Below, one piece after another: positions 1 through 7,381 of a stretch of 28,019 bases of DNA. The stretch is from Oscillospiraceae bacterium (GTDB lineage Bacteria; Bacillota; Clostridia; Oscillospirales; CAG-272), in NCBI GenBank assembly GCA_015065045.1, contig SVRB01000006.1, positions 1 to 28,019 on the forward strand, given 5' to 3'. The position numbers and the translations under genes were made by a program. Numbering within the stretch: the first letter of the stretch is position 1; the number at the start of each line of letters is the position of its first letter. The notes beneath the pieces are model-generated. The model saw only the letters and a program-made list of their open reading frames with translations, did no database searches and had not been told where the DNA came from.

Positions 1-1
1 T

Positions 2-598
2 GACGTAATTACGGGAGGTAATCATATCTGGCAAAAGAATTCGCTTCGTGAGTTTCTTGATTCAAGTAAATATATTATAAGACCGCTCAATTTTCCGAGC
101 AGCTGCGCAGGAAGCGGATATACTATAGTTGACTGTCAGGGCTATAACGTTTTGGTTATGAACGTGTCGGGAACTGTATATATGGAAAGTCTTTCGTGTC
201 CGTTTATGGCTGTTGAAGGTGTACTTGAGAGAGAAAAAGGGAAGTATGACGTAGCTTTACTCGATATACACGCTGAGGCGACGGGTGAAAAATATGCGTT
301 AGCGCGTTATTTTGACGGCAGAGTACACGGAATATTCGGTACGCATACACACGTGCAGACGGCAGACGAGCAGATATTGCCGAAGGGAAGCGGATATATA
401 ACCGACCTCGGAATGTGTGGACCGACAGATTCTATTCTTGGTGTAAAGAGTGAAATAATCATCGAAAGAATGATGACGAAGATGCCGTCGAGATTTGAAT
501 TTGCTGAGGGTGAAATCAAATTCAGCGGTGTGATAGTTGATATTGATATATCAAAAAACGAAACCAAGGCTATAAATATAACAAGAGTAAAATTTTAA
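2..598 (+). CDS. ymdB: YmdB-family metallophosphoesterase (5' truncated)
   Basis: The reading frame is open from the first bases of the window, so the N-terminus lies outside; 198 residues are visible of a family that is usually about 260. The visible part starts with DVITGGNHIWQ, the metal-binding GNH block, continues with VALLDIHAEAT, and has the GTHTHVQTAD histidine block and the DLGMCGP segment of the YmdB family (TIGR00282-type metallophosphoesterases). Family members are cytoplasmic di-iron or di-metal phosphodiesterases; B. subtilis YmdB hydrolyses 2',3'-cyclic AMP and affects biofilm and motility decisions, and its gene commonly follows rny (RNase Y), which would lie upstream of the window. 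The gene ends just before a strong terminator and converges with the minus-strand glycosyltransferase operon. Family assignment is firm; the physiological role here is inferred. Confidence 0.9.
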   Translation, partial: DVITGGNHIWQKNSLREFLDSSKYIIRPLNFPSSCAGSGYTIVDCQGYNVLVMNVSGTVYMESLSCPFMAVEGVLEREKGKYDVALLDIHAEATGEKYALARYFDGRVHGIFGTHTHVQTADEQILPKGSGYITDLGMCGPTDSILGVKSEIIIERMMTKMPSRFEFAEGEIKFSGVIVDIDISKNETKAINITRVKF

Positions 599-603
599 AA
601 AAA

Positions 604-626
604 GGAGCTTATTAAGCTCCTTTTTT
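604..626 (+). terminator. Bidirectional rho-independent terminator
   Basis: The arms GGAGCTTA and TAAGCTCC form a short GC-containing hairpin (604-620) followed by six T on the + strand and preceded by a run of A that serves as a T-tract on the minus strand. It sits between the 3' end of ymdB and the 3' end of the minus-strand glycosyltransferase operon, so it probably ends both transcripts. Confidence 0.85.
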
Positions 627-698
627 GTTGGATATTTATTTTATGTTTTTTCAAATTCCGGAGTTTATCTCCGCCCGTGTTTGCTTATGATTTACTAT

Positions 699-2492
699 TT
701 ACCCTGCGTTTTCTGTGTCGGCAATATTTTCGTTCATTTCGGTTGTATATTTTAAGGGTATGCCGTATTCGCGTTCGTAGATTTTTTTCCAAACTTCAAA
801 GTTTTTATTCATCATATAGGTGCAATTCTCTTTATGTTTTTGGTCAGCCTGAGGATATATCGTTTTTTCTATATGAATGGTGTATTCCTGAACGTAAAAA
901 CCGTCCTCGCCCATAACGTCGCTGTCCTTCATTGTTATAAAGCAGGGAAGGATCGGCACGTTGTTTTTTGCAGCCATAGTATACGCGCCCTCTTTTAAAG
1001 GCTTGGGTTTTCTGTAATTCCACCACATACTTTGCTCGGGGTAGAATAAAATAAAGTGGCCCGATTTAAGAAGCTCTTTCACTCCGCGCACAAACTTCAT
1101 CATAGTCTCTTTGCTTGACGAAAGGGGAAGTGTGTCGCAGTTTCTCATCAGAAATCCGTAAAATCCGGGGAAGCTCATATAGTTTCCTTCTCTTATGACC
1201 CTATAGAATTTTCTCGACTTATGTCCCGAAGCATAATATGCCATGTGCATAGCAAAGCTGTCGAAGGCGTTGAAGTGGTTGCAGGTTATAATAGCGCCGC
1301 TATCGAGGTTTTTGAAGTTTTCTATCCCCACGATATCCTTGATTATCATCTGCTTATCGCGGAGCAGCTTTTTTACAAACAGTCCTGCTGCAAAAAAGGC
1401 AGTTTTGGTTTTAGCCTTATCGAGCAGAGTTTTCTTGACGTATTCGATTTGGTCGGCAGACAGCTCCTCGCAAGGCGGATCATCCTCTACGTCTTTATCG
1501 AATATGCCCTTTTTTTCGAGGTTTTCTATTCGTCTCAAAACCTCTAATCTGTCGGGAGACTGTGTTTCGCGTATGCGATTTGTGTAGTTATCGGGTCTGT
1601 TTATTTCGTTTATTGCCGTTTGCATTAAGTTTTTGCAGGAGTCGGAGTCTTTTGTTTTTTGCTCGTCAGTGTAGCTGTCGAGCTCGTTTTTTATGCTTTC
1701 ATAAGCGTTAGTCTTACTTGCGTATTCCCAGAAATAATTACCCAAACGGCAATCTGCGTAGTGCCAAGGCTTAGAAACCATAATATAATGGATGATCTTA
1801 ATATCCTCCTCTGCGCAGGGAAGTGTGCCGAAAACCTCGGTGTTCCAACAAGAGTCGAGCCACAAAACTCTGTCCTTGCATATAACGTTAAGATAATCCT
1901 CGTCTTGAGTTACAACGAAGTTGTATTCGGACAGAAGCTCAATAAATTTAACAAGCAGGTGCTTTTGTCTGAACTGGTTGCAGTTAATCACTAACACGCC
2001 TGCGTTAAAATACAAATTCCGGTCAAGCCCCAACACTTTTTCAACGTATTTGCCGTATACGTTTTCTTGTATCATTACTTGCTCGTGCGCAGCGGCAACG
2101 TAATTGTCCTTTAAGTCTTGGTCATACAGCTTGGAAATATCTCCGAGAACGATGGTGTCGCTGTCGATGTAAATTGCTTTATCGTACTGCGGATACATAT
2201 CTGCTATAAAAAATCTGTAGTAGGTCGTTTTTGTGTAATAGTCGCGCACGGGGAGCTTGTCGCTTACGGTTTCGAGCCAATCTGTCACGTCGGGGAAGGA
2301 TATAGAAAACGTATCGTCCTCGAAGGCGCTAAGCATTGAAATGTTTTTATCGGAAATGCCTGAATTTAAAATATGTATATGATATTTTCTTGATTTGTCG
2401 GCGTTGTCGATTATTGATTTAATAGATACGGATGCAAATTTTGCAAAATCGTCGTCGATCGAAAAGAAAATCGGAATAATTTCGTTGGTCAT
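699..2492 (-). CDS. Fusion protein: GT8 glycosyltransferase + PlsC-like acyltransferase
   Basis: This 597-residue protein has two catalytic domains. Residues about 5-260 are a GT8 (galactosyl/glucosyltransferase) domain: the metal-binding DxD is D110-S-D112 in AIYIDSDTIV, followed by YFNAGVLVIN (161-170) and the GT8 HxxxxxKPW signature at H235-W243. A charged linker of about 120 residues (265-385) leads to a lysophospholipid-acyltransferase (PlsC/LPLAT) domain with the catalytic N405-H406-x4-D411 block and FYPEQS (483-488) as the glycerol-phosphate-binding block. No signal peptide or clear TM segment is seen. The start is ATG with AAGGAG upstream and overlaps the stop of the upstream GT8 gene by 4 bases. 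The likely role is glycosylation and acylation of one membrane glycolipid or envelope polymer precursor. Each domain call is firm; substrates are unknown. Confidence 0.85.
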   Translation of the reverse strand: MTNEIIPIFFSIDDDFAKFASVSIKSIIDNADKSRKYHIHILNSGISDKNISMLSAFEDDTFSISFPDVTDWLETVSDKLPVRDYYTKTTYYRFFIADMYPQYDKAIYIDSDTIVLGDISKLYDQDLKDNYVAAAHEQVMIQENVYGKYVEKVLGLDRNLYFNAGVLVINCNQFRQKHLLVKFIELLSEYNFVVTQDEDYLNVICKDRVLWLDSCWNTEVFGTLPCAEEDIKIIHYIMVSKPWHYADCRLGNYFWEYASKTNAYESIKNELDSYTDEQKTKDSDSCKNLMQTAINEINRPDNYTNRIRETQSPDRLEVLRRIENLEKKGIFDKDVEDDPPCEELSADQIEYVKKTLLDKAKTKTAFFAAGLFVKKLLRDKQMIIKDIVGIENFKNLDSGAIITCNHFNAFDSFAMHMAYYASGHKSRKFYRVIREGNYMSFPGFYGFLMRNCDTLPLSSSKETMMKFVRGVKELLKSGHFILFYPEQSMWWNYRKPKPLKEGAYTMAAKNNVPILPCFITMKDSDVMGEDGFYVQEYTIHIEKTIYPQADQKHKENCTYMMNKNFEVWKKIYEREYGIPLKYTTEMNENIADTENAG

Positions 2493-3343
2493 AGGGTTTC
2501 TCCTTTGTGTTGGTTAGATTCTTGCTCGAATTTTCTTTTTAGGGAAATATATTCGTCAAGAATATCGTCAAATTGATGGTATTTAAATACATTATGTACC
2601 GAGTCTACCTGCCATTGTTTTATATTTGCTGTGTGTGGATAGGGCAACCAGAATAATCTTTTGCTGAAATGGCGCACCACTGTTGTTTTATGCAGAAATT
2701 TTTGGTCGTTGAATTTTTGCTGAAGCACAAGTTTTTTGGTTGTGCTTCGGATAATTGCGCTTTGGTCGGCGAAAACAAGCTGTTTTTGCTTAATAAGCTC
2801 CCTCGCTTTTTGCAAAAGCTTGGTGTTTTTTATCATTTTCATATTTAATAACAATACTCCCGCGTTGATGTAATGCGGATGTATTAAATATTTTCCGTAA
2901 TGGTCGGGGGCTGCGGCATATTCGTAATTTTCGATATCGTGGTCATACAAGAGAGTAATGTCTCTGTTGAACATAACGTCGGCGTCGAGGTAGAGAAGCT
3001 TGTCGGGGATACAGTCCACCATATCGGCAAACAGGCGAATAAGCGTATATGGCGAACAATAAGCCTGTTCGTTCGGGCAATTTGAAAACTCTTTCATATA
3101 GAGTTCGGTAACGTCGATCTTTGTTGCGGTGTTGTTTGGGTTGTATTCCTTGATTATATTTTCGAAAAATGCGCACTGTTCGTCGCTTACGGGGAGATAT
3201 TCGGGCTTAATGTGGGAAACGTCCATTGTAAAAATGTAGAAATTAAACGCTTTTTTTGTTGTTGTTCGTTTAAGTATTGATAAGGCTGATGTCAGCATAC
3301 CGTCAAAAACCTTATCGTTTCCGGCATAGAGTACGTTTATCAT
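2489..3343 (-). CDS. GT8 family glycosyltransferase
   Basis: A 284-residue, single-domain GT8 enzyme. The nucleotide-sugar/Mn-binding DxD is D120-A-D122 in LLYLDADVMF, and HYINAGVLLLNM (157-168) and FADQSAI (191-197) match the conserved GT8 core. The C-terminus has RHFSKRLFWLPYPHT, where H225 probably takes the role of the late GT8 histidine. There is no membrane segment, so it is probably a cytosolic or peripheral enzyme. The start codon follows AGGAGTG with 8 bases of spacing. The gene overlaps its upstream neighbour (PlsC-like) and its downstream neighbour (GT8-PlsC fusion) by 4 bases each, which implies translational coupling and a joint pathway. Donor sugar and acceptor cannot be read from sequence. 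Confidence 0.88.
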   Translation of the reverse strand: MINVLYAGNDKVFDGMLTSALSILKRTTTKKAFNFYIFTMDVSHIKPEYLPVSDEQCAFFENIIKEYNPNNTATKIDVTELYMKEFSNCPNEQAYCSPYTLIRLFADMVDCIPDKLLYLDADVMFNRDITLLYDHDIENYEYAAAPDHYGKYLIHPHYINAGVLLLNMKMIKNTKLLQKARELIKQKQLVFADQSAIIRSTTKKLVLQQKFNDQKFLHKTTVVRHFSKRLFWLPYPHTANIKQWQVDSVHNVFKYHQFDDILDEYISLKRKFEQESNQHKGETL

Positions 3344-4131
3344 TTTTCTTCACTCCTGATGTATTCGATGACCTTAACGTTGTTGTTTTTTGCGCGTTCT
3401 TTCATTGTTTCGTATACTTTATTGCGAATCTCTGTTCTTTGCTCTGCTCTTGTTTTTGTTTTGTCCGGGAAAAAAGGCCCATCTACGTAGGTTATCAATT
3501 TAACCTTGTTTTTATGGAGTTGGTAGGTGTTAGTAAAACAGTAGATGGGCATATTCAGGCTGATTGGATAACCGAACGAGTCATCAACAAACGGACGAAT
3601 GTCCGTATAGTATGGCCAGATATGTGCTTCGGGGTATATGCATATAACATTTCCGTCGGTTGCTCTCTTTTTTATGGCAGAGAATAGATTTTTGAATCCG
3701 CCCATATCATCGGGGAGGGGGAGTGCACCCATGCTTGGCGTAATTTTTCCCAAGATGGGCATAGAGACGTTGTTCGGGTGTACTATCGTGTAGACGTCCT
3801 TGGGAAAGCATATCATCGATGGAATCAAAGCGTCAGCTATATCTTGTGTATGGTTTCCGTATATGAAATATCCGTTTGTTTTGTCTTTTTTATTTTTAGG
3901 CAGAATGTCTTTGCCTATTATTTTGTGGCTGAATTTCAGCTTTAAAAAGATCCACGCGAGCGGTGTTGCAATAATTCTGTACCAGAAAAAGTGTGTGAAT
4001 CTTTTGAAGGGGGTGTCATTTATGTACTTCCAGCTTGAGTCGATTTTTTTAGGCGTTATTACTGCCGTTGAAAACTCGTCGTTCAATTCGTCTGTGTAGT
4101 ATATTACCCTTTTTTCTGATTTGTGTTTCAT
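3340..4131 (-). CDS. PlsC-like 1-acyl-glycerol-phosphate acyltransferase family protein
   Basis: A 263-residue lysophospholipid-acyltransferase superfamily protein. The catalytic region reads YGNHTQDIADAL (91-102): N93-H94 is present, but the next aspartates are at H+3 (D97) and H+6 (D100) instead of the canonical H+5. The YPEAH block (166-170) corresponds to the EGTR/PEG substrate-binding motif. A hydrophobic stretch near 48-66 may bind the membrane peripherally. I chose the ATG at 4131 because AGAGGTG sits 9 bases upstream; the in-frame GTG at 4143 overlaps that ribosome binding site and is unlikely to be used. It is the first gene of the three-gene operon with two GT8 domains and a second acyltransferase domain. 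It probably acylates a glycolipid or phospholipid precursor; the substrate is unknown. Confidence 0.82.
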   Translation of the reverse strand: MKHKSEKRVIYYTDELNDEFSTAVITPKKIDSSWKYINDTPFKRFTHFFWYRIIATPLAWIFLKLKFSHKIIGKDILPKNKKDKTNGYFIYGNHTQDIADALIPSMICFPKDVYTIVHPNNVSMPILGKITPSMGALPLPDDMGGFKNLFSAIKKRATDGNVICIYPEAHIWPYYTDIRPFVDDSFGYPISLNMPIYCFTNTYQLHKNKVKLITYVDGPFFPDKTKTRAEQRTEIRNKVYETMKERAKNNNVKVIEYIRSEEK

Positions 4132-4169
4132 ATTACAGCTCACCTCTTTTTTGGGGAAAATATAAACTA

Positions 4170-4198
4170 ATTGTATTTGTTGGGGTGAAATATATCAA
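4170..4198 (-). promoter_or_regulatory. Sigma-A promoter of the acyltransferase/GT8 operon
   Basis: On the minus strand there is TTGATA (plus 4193-4198), a 17-base spacer and TACAAT (plus 4170-4175), 5/6 matches at each hexamer. It lies about 40 bases upstream of the start at 4131. The inverted repeat at 4212-4230 lies just upstream of the -35 box. Confidence 0.75.
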
Positions 4199-4211
4199 CC
4201 TACTTTCGAGG

Positions 4212-4230
4212 TAAACAGGTATACTGTTTA
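4212..4230. promoter_or_regulatory. Inverted repeat, candidate operator (TAAACAG-N5-CTGTTTA)
   Basis: Perfect 7-base arms TAAACAG (4212-4218) and CTGTTTA (4224-4230) flank GTATA. The size and symmetry fit a dimeric helix-turn-helix operator. It lies 14 bases upstream of the -35 of the minus operon and beside the divergent XRE regulator gene, so binding by that regulator is a reasonable inference, not shown. Confidence 0.55.
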
Positions 4231-4239
4231 AAAATGTGT

Positions 4240-4269
4240 CAGTAGAGTAGTAGAGAGGCGACTCTACTG
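4240..4269. repeat. Inverted repeat with 9-base arms in the divergent intergenic region
   Basis: CAGTAGAGT (4240-4248) and ACTCTACTG (4261-4269) are perfect complements around a 12-base spacer. It lies between the two divergent promoters, outside both predicted transcripts, so an operator or looping site is more likely than an RNA hairpin. A second small hairpin, AGCTTA-T-TAAGCT followed by a T-rich run, lies just downstream (4282-4302). Confidence 0.55.
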
Positions 4270-4306
4270 ATGAGAGAGTTTAGCTTATTAAGCTTGTTTT
4301 TTGGGG

Positions 4307-4335
4307 TTGATTTATTTGTAATAATATGGTAAAAT
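4307..4335 (+). promoter_or_regulatory. Sigma-A promoter of the XRE regulator gene
   Basis: TTGATT (4307-4312), 17-base spacer and TAAAAT (4330-4335) lie about 60 bases upstream of the ATG at 4395. It is divergent from the promoter at 4170-4198. Confidence 0.7.
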
Positions 4336-4394
4336 ATGTTTTAAGGTCTGTTTATGTGTTAGTAAGACGGACAAAGCTGATGTAGGGGGGCGCT

Positions 4395-5003
4395 ATGATC
4401 GATACTTATGATATGAAACGCGTTATTGCGAAGAATATGACCGAGCTTCGTCTTGCTAAGGGTATGACTCAGCTTCAGGTTGCTGAAAAGCTTAATTATT
4501 CGGATAAGGCTGTTTCGAAGTGGGAGAGAGCGGAGTCGATACCCGACATTTGTATATTAAAGGAGATAGCCGATCTTTACGGTGTGACTCTTGATTATCT
4601 TGTCAACGAAAAGCATAGTAAGATCGTAACCGATCTTCAGGTTGATGAGGGCGTTAGAAAGCGTAAGCAGATAGATATTATGAGTCTATCCGTTGCTTTG
4701 GTGTGGTTTGTTGCAACGCTTATTTTTGTTGTTCTTGATCTTACAACTAATATTATGTATTCTCATATGCTTCCGTTTGTGTATGCAGTGCCCGTGTCGG
4801 CGGTAGTGTGGCTTGTGTTTAATTCTGTGTGGTTTAACAAGCGAACGAATTATATAATCATATCTATACTTGTGTGGTCGACACTTTTTGCGTTGTACAT
4901 AACGTTCCGAATGTTCTCAATAGATATAAAGATGTTATTTTTGCTTGGTATACCGGGACAACTTATAATACTTATGTGGTCAATGCTCGGAAAAAGAAAA
5001 TAA
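4395..5003 (+). CDS. XRE-family regulator with C-terminal membrane domain
   Basis: This 202-residue protein has an N-terminal Cro/C1-type helix-turn-helix (about residues 10-68; KGMTQLQVAEKL and YSDKAVSKWERAES are the typical helix 2 and helix 3 segments). A short charged linker (about 75-94) leads to four predicted membrane-spanning segments at about 98-118, 124-147, 155-174 and 180-199. It is therefore probably a membrane-tethered transcription factor that could sense envelope or lipid state directly. The ATG is preceded by a G-rich AGGGGGG site 4 bases away, and a terminator follows at once, so it is monocistronic. It is divergent from the lipid-modifying operon, with two inverted repeats between, which suggests it controls that operon. 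The HTH call is firm; the regulated target is inferred. Confidence 0.88.
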   Translation: MIDTYDMKRVIAKNMTELRLAKGMTQLQVAEKLNYSDKAVSKWERAESIPDICILKEIADLYGVTLDYLVNEKHSKIVTDLQVDEGVRKRKQIDIMSLSVALVWFVATLIFVVLDLTTNIMYSHMLPFVYAVPVSAVVWLVFNSVWFNKRTNYIIISILVWSTLFALYITFRMFSIDIKMLFLLGIPGQLIILMWSMLGKRK

Positions 5004-5010
5004 TAAAAAA

Positions 5011-5043
5011 GCATTATTCGCTTTTAACGAATAATGCTTTTTT
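5011..5043 (+). terminator. Rho-independent terminator of the XRE gene
   Basis: Ten-base arms GCATTATTCG (5011-5020) and CGAATAATGC (5028-5037) around a 7-base loop are followed by six T. An A-run on the other side may let it act for the opposite strand too. Confidence 0.9.
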
Positions 5044-5059
5044 AATGCTGTTTTGCAGT

Positions 5060-5085
5060 AAAAAAGCACTGTTAAAAAACAGTGC
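5060..5085 (-). terminator. Rho-independent terminator of the soj-spo0J-MORN operon
   Basis: Arms GCACTGTT (5066-5073) and AACAGTGC (5078-5085) are followed on the minus strand by a run of T (A-run at plus 5060-5065). It lies immediately after the MORN gene stop, back-to-back with the terminator of the XRE gene. Confidence 0.88.
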
Positions 5086-5093
5086 TTTTAATA

Positions 5094-5930
5094 TTATTCA
5101 ACAACTATTTTACCCTGATAGAACTGGCCTTCGTAAACTCTGCCGCTCGGCCAAGTGTATTTGCCGTATCCGTGCATATCGTTGTTTACAAAATCGCCGG
5201 TATAGGATTCGCCGTTCGCCCAAGTGTAAGTGCCTTTGCCTGTTCTGACATCGTTTTTGTAATCGCCCTCGTATACGTCGCCGTTTTCAAAAACGTACTT
5301 GCCTTTGCCTTCTTTTGCGTCGTTTACGTAGCTTCCTTCATAATATGAAGACTCTGTAGCTGTAAACTTACCGAGGCCGCTGCGCTTATTTTCTTTAAAC
5401 TGGCCTTCGTAAGAAGAACCGTCCGACCAAGTGTATTTTCCCATGCCGTCCATGAGTCCGTCCTTGTAATCGCCCTCGTATACGTCGCCGTTTTTATACT
5501 TAAAAACACCTTTTCCTGAGAACTGGTTGTCCTTGAAGTTACCGGTATAAACGTCGCCGTTCTTGTATTTCAAAGTACCCTCGCCGTTTTTCTGGAGCTG
5601 AGACAGGCCGCCGGTATAAACGTCTCCGTTTGTGTATGTAATAGTGCTTGTTTTTCCGTCGACTGTTCCTTTGTTTCCGTCGGAGAAGTACAGTGTGCCT
5701 TTTTTGAGCATACCTGTAGTATCGACTGTCCCGAAGTATTTAATCGTTCCGACGTCTGTTTTTACCGTTATGTATCTGTATCCTATTACAAATCCGAAAA
5801 GCATTATAACAAGTACTGCTATAAGTGATGCTACGGCCATAACGAGCAAAAGTCTGCCGGTTTTGTTGTATTTTTTCTGAGGGGGTCTTTTTCTTCTGAT
5901 GGGAGTTCTTGGTTGAATGTTGTTGTTCAT
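5094..5930 (-). CDS. Membrane-anchored MORN-repeat protein
   Basis: A 278-residue protein with a basic, proline-rich cytoplasmic N-terminus (RRKRPPQKK, residues 12-20), one membrane segment (about 26-50) and a C-terminal part of about eight 23-residue MORN repeats (105-275). The repeats have the pattern Y-x-G-x-[FY]-x(5-6)-G-x-G-x-[YF]-x(3)-G-D-x, for example YEGDYKDGLMDGMGKYTW. Charge distribution puts the repeats outside the cytoplasmic membrane. MORN repeats act as protein or lipid interaction scaffolds; no catalytic domain is visible. I chose the ATG at 5930 because AGAGGTG lies 6 bases upstream; the frame is open further 5' but would overlap the neighbouring gene. It is the last gene of the soj-spo0J transcript, 26 bases after the two-TM protein gene. 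The repeat assignment is firm, the function unknown. Confidence 0.85.
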   Translation of the reverse strand: MNNNIQPRTPIRRKRPPQKKYNKTGRLLLVMAVASLIAVLVIMLFGFVIGYRYITVKTDVGTIKYFGTVDTTGMLKKGTLYFSDGNKGTVDGKTSTITYTNGDVYTGGLSQLQKNGEGTLKYKNGDVYTGNFKDNQFSGKGVFKYKNGDVYEGDYKDGLMDGMGKYTWSDGSSYEGQFKENKRSGLGKFTATESSYYEGSYVNDAKEGKGKYVFENGDVYEGDYKNDVRTGKGTYTWANGESYTGDFVNNDMHGYGKYTWPSGRVYEGQFYQGKIVVE

Positions 5931-5956
5931 ATATTTCACCTCTGTGTAAGCTGTGC

Positions 5957-6433
5957 TTATGAGATAACGTTGTTTGCTTTTTCTATAAAATAGGGGATAA
6001 CTGTCAATGCAATAAAAGCTACTACCAAGAGGATTGTCGCTCCTATAAGCAACCAAATAGGGCTGTTGCCTTTTTTGCGGAATCTTATTTCCTCTCTCGG
6101 TGCTATTTCCTGAGGGATATAGTAGAGACGATCGTTGTCGGCAGATTCAACAGAGTGAACTGTTTTTCTAAATGTTGAGTTTTTGCGGAGAGCAAATTTT
6201 ATAAAGATGTTGTTTTTCTTGTATCCGAGTTGTTCGAGCGTTAACGCAGCATCGGGGGAGGTTGCATTTTTTGAAAGAATATTTCTTACGATGCCGCCCA
6301 AAAACAGCTGTCTGTAGATTGCTGACAACGAAGCTATAATAACTCCGATAAAAAGTCCTGATAAAATTAAAGTTAAGTTTCTCGGGTCGTATTTTGTCAA
6401 AAAAGAAAAGTCGGGTTGTTGCATATCGTTCAT
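5957..6433 (-). CDS. Unrecognised two-TM membrane protein
   Basis: I do not recognise this 158-residue protein as a named family. It has a short N-terminal tail, a membrane segment at about 19-40, a basic middle region (about 41-125) that is probably cytoplasmic, and a second membrane segment at about 126-150. The middle contains LEQLGYKKNNIFIKFALRK and an REEIRFRKKG segment just before the second helix. It lies 51 bases after spo0J and 26 bases before the MORN-repeat gene, on the same strand with no terminator between, so it is most likely co-transcribed with the segregation genes. A partner or anchor for the MORN protein is one possibility, with no direct evidence. The start is ATG preceded by GAGGC. 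Confidence 0.7.
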   Translation of the reverse strand: MNDMQQPDFSFLTKYDPRNLTLILSGLFIGVIIASLSAIYRQLFLGGIVRNILSKNATSPDAALTLEQLGYKKNNIFIKFALRKNSTFRKTVHSVESADNDRLYYIPQEIAPREEIRFRKKGNSPIWLLIGATILLVVAFIALTVIPYFIEKANNVIS

Positions 6434-6484
6434 TTTAGTGCCTCGATTCTGATCAATAAATGTGTATAAATAGGGAAGAATGCG

Positions 6485-7372
6485 TTAATCTTCAAAAAAA
6501 GTGCTTCCGCAGAGCTTTTTAATGATGTTTTCGAGGTCTGCGTTGTCGCTGTATTCGATCTCTATTCTCTTTTTCTTGCCTTTTTCGCGTATTTTGAAAA
6601 TTCTGCCTATCTGTGAAGCAACTCTCTTTTCGAGATCTGCGATATAATCTACAGAAATCTCGTCTGTTGCAGGCTCGTCTTCCTTTACGTTCGCCTCTTT
6701 TTTGTTAATTGAGCGAACCAAATCCTCGGTAAGTCTTACGGAAAGTCCCTTGGAAATTATTTTTTTGGCAACTTCGGGCATAAGCGCTTTGTTTGTCAAG
6801 CCGAGCAAGGCTCTTGCGTGCCCTGCTGAGAGGTCGTTGCTCTTAACAAGCTCTATGACCTCTTTCGGAAGGTCGAGCAAACGCATTGAGTTTGCAATAG
6901 CCGACCTACTTTTACCAATTCTGGAAGAAACTTCCTCTTGGGTGAGGTTATATTCGTCAATCAAAGCTCTGAAAGCCGCAGCTTCTTCGATTGCGTTCAG
7001 GTTTTCTCTCTGTAAGTTCTCTATAAGTGAAAGCTCTGCTGCTTTTCTGTCGTCCGCTTCAATAATAATAACGGGGACTTCTGTCAAACCTGCCATTTTT
7101 GAAGCTCTCCAGCGTCTTTCACCGGCGATGATCTTATAATATCCGTTAATTCCTTCTCTGACGACTATGGGCTGTAAAAGTCCGTGTGTTGCAATAGATG
7201 AAGCAAGCTCCTCGAGCGGCTCGTGGTCAAAGATCGAGCGCGGCTGTGTTGCTTCGGGTTCTATCTCGCTCAAGCGCAAGGTTGTTATTTTATCGGATTT
7301 TTCTTCGTCTATTTCGTAATTATCAATAAAGATCGCATCAAGGCCTCTGCCTGATCCCTTTTCCTTAGCCAT
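6485..7372 (-). CDS. spo0J: Chromosome partitioning protein ParB (Spo0J)
   Basis: A 295-residue ParB/Spo0J CTPase. It has the N-terminal CTP-binding boxes including QPIVVR (67-72) and GERRWR (84-89), the ENLQREN block (118-124), a central HTH domain (about 143-190) that reads parS, and a C-terminal dimerisation domain (about 240-290). The HTH specificity positions read R156, S162, D167 and G184, the ParB-type rather than Noc-type set. ParB clamps load at parS, spread, and recruit SMC to the origin region. The gene starts 9 bases after the soj stop, giving the usual soj-spo0J pair, and the parS sites lie just upstream of soj. The ATG start is preceded by a GGGGATA site. Confidence 0.95.
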   Translation of the reverse strand: MAKEKGSGRGLDAIFIDNYEIDEEKSDKITTLRLSEIEPEATQPRSIFDHEPLEELASSIATHGLLQPIVVREGINGYYKIIAGERRWRASKMAGLTEVPVIIIEADDRKAAELSLIENLQRENLNAIEEAAAFRALIDEYNLTQEEVSSRIGKSRSAIANSMRLLDLPKEVIELVKSNDLSAGHARALLGLTNKALMPEVAKKIISKGLSVRLTEDLVRSINKKEANVKEDEPATDEISVDYIADLEKRVASQIGRIFKIREKGKKKRIEIEYSDNADLENIIKKLCGSTFFED

Positions 7373-7381
7373 AATATCCCC

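Noticed and set aside
659..673. CGGAG-TTTAT-CTCCG hairpin as a second terminator of the glycosyltransferase operon
   Set aside because: On the minus strand it is followed by an A-rich, not T-rich, stretch; the hairpin at 604-620 with a T-run is the better terminator.
4264..4275. CTGATGAG resembling the hammerhead ribozyme core
   Set aside because: No GAAA core segment follows at a suitable position and the stems needed for a hammerhead cannot be formed; the sequence is part of a DNA-type inverted repeat.
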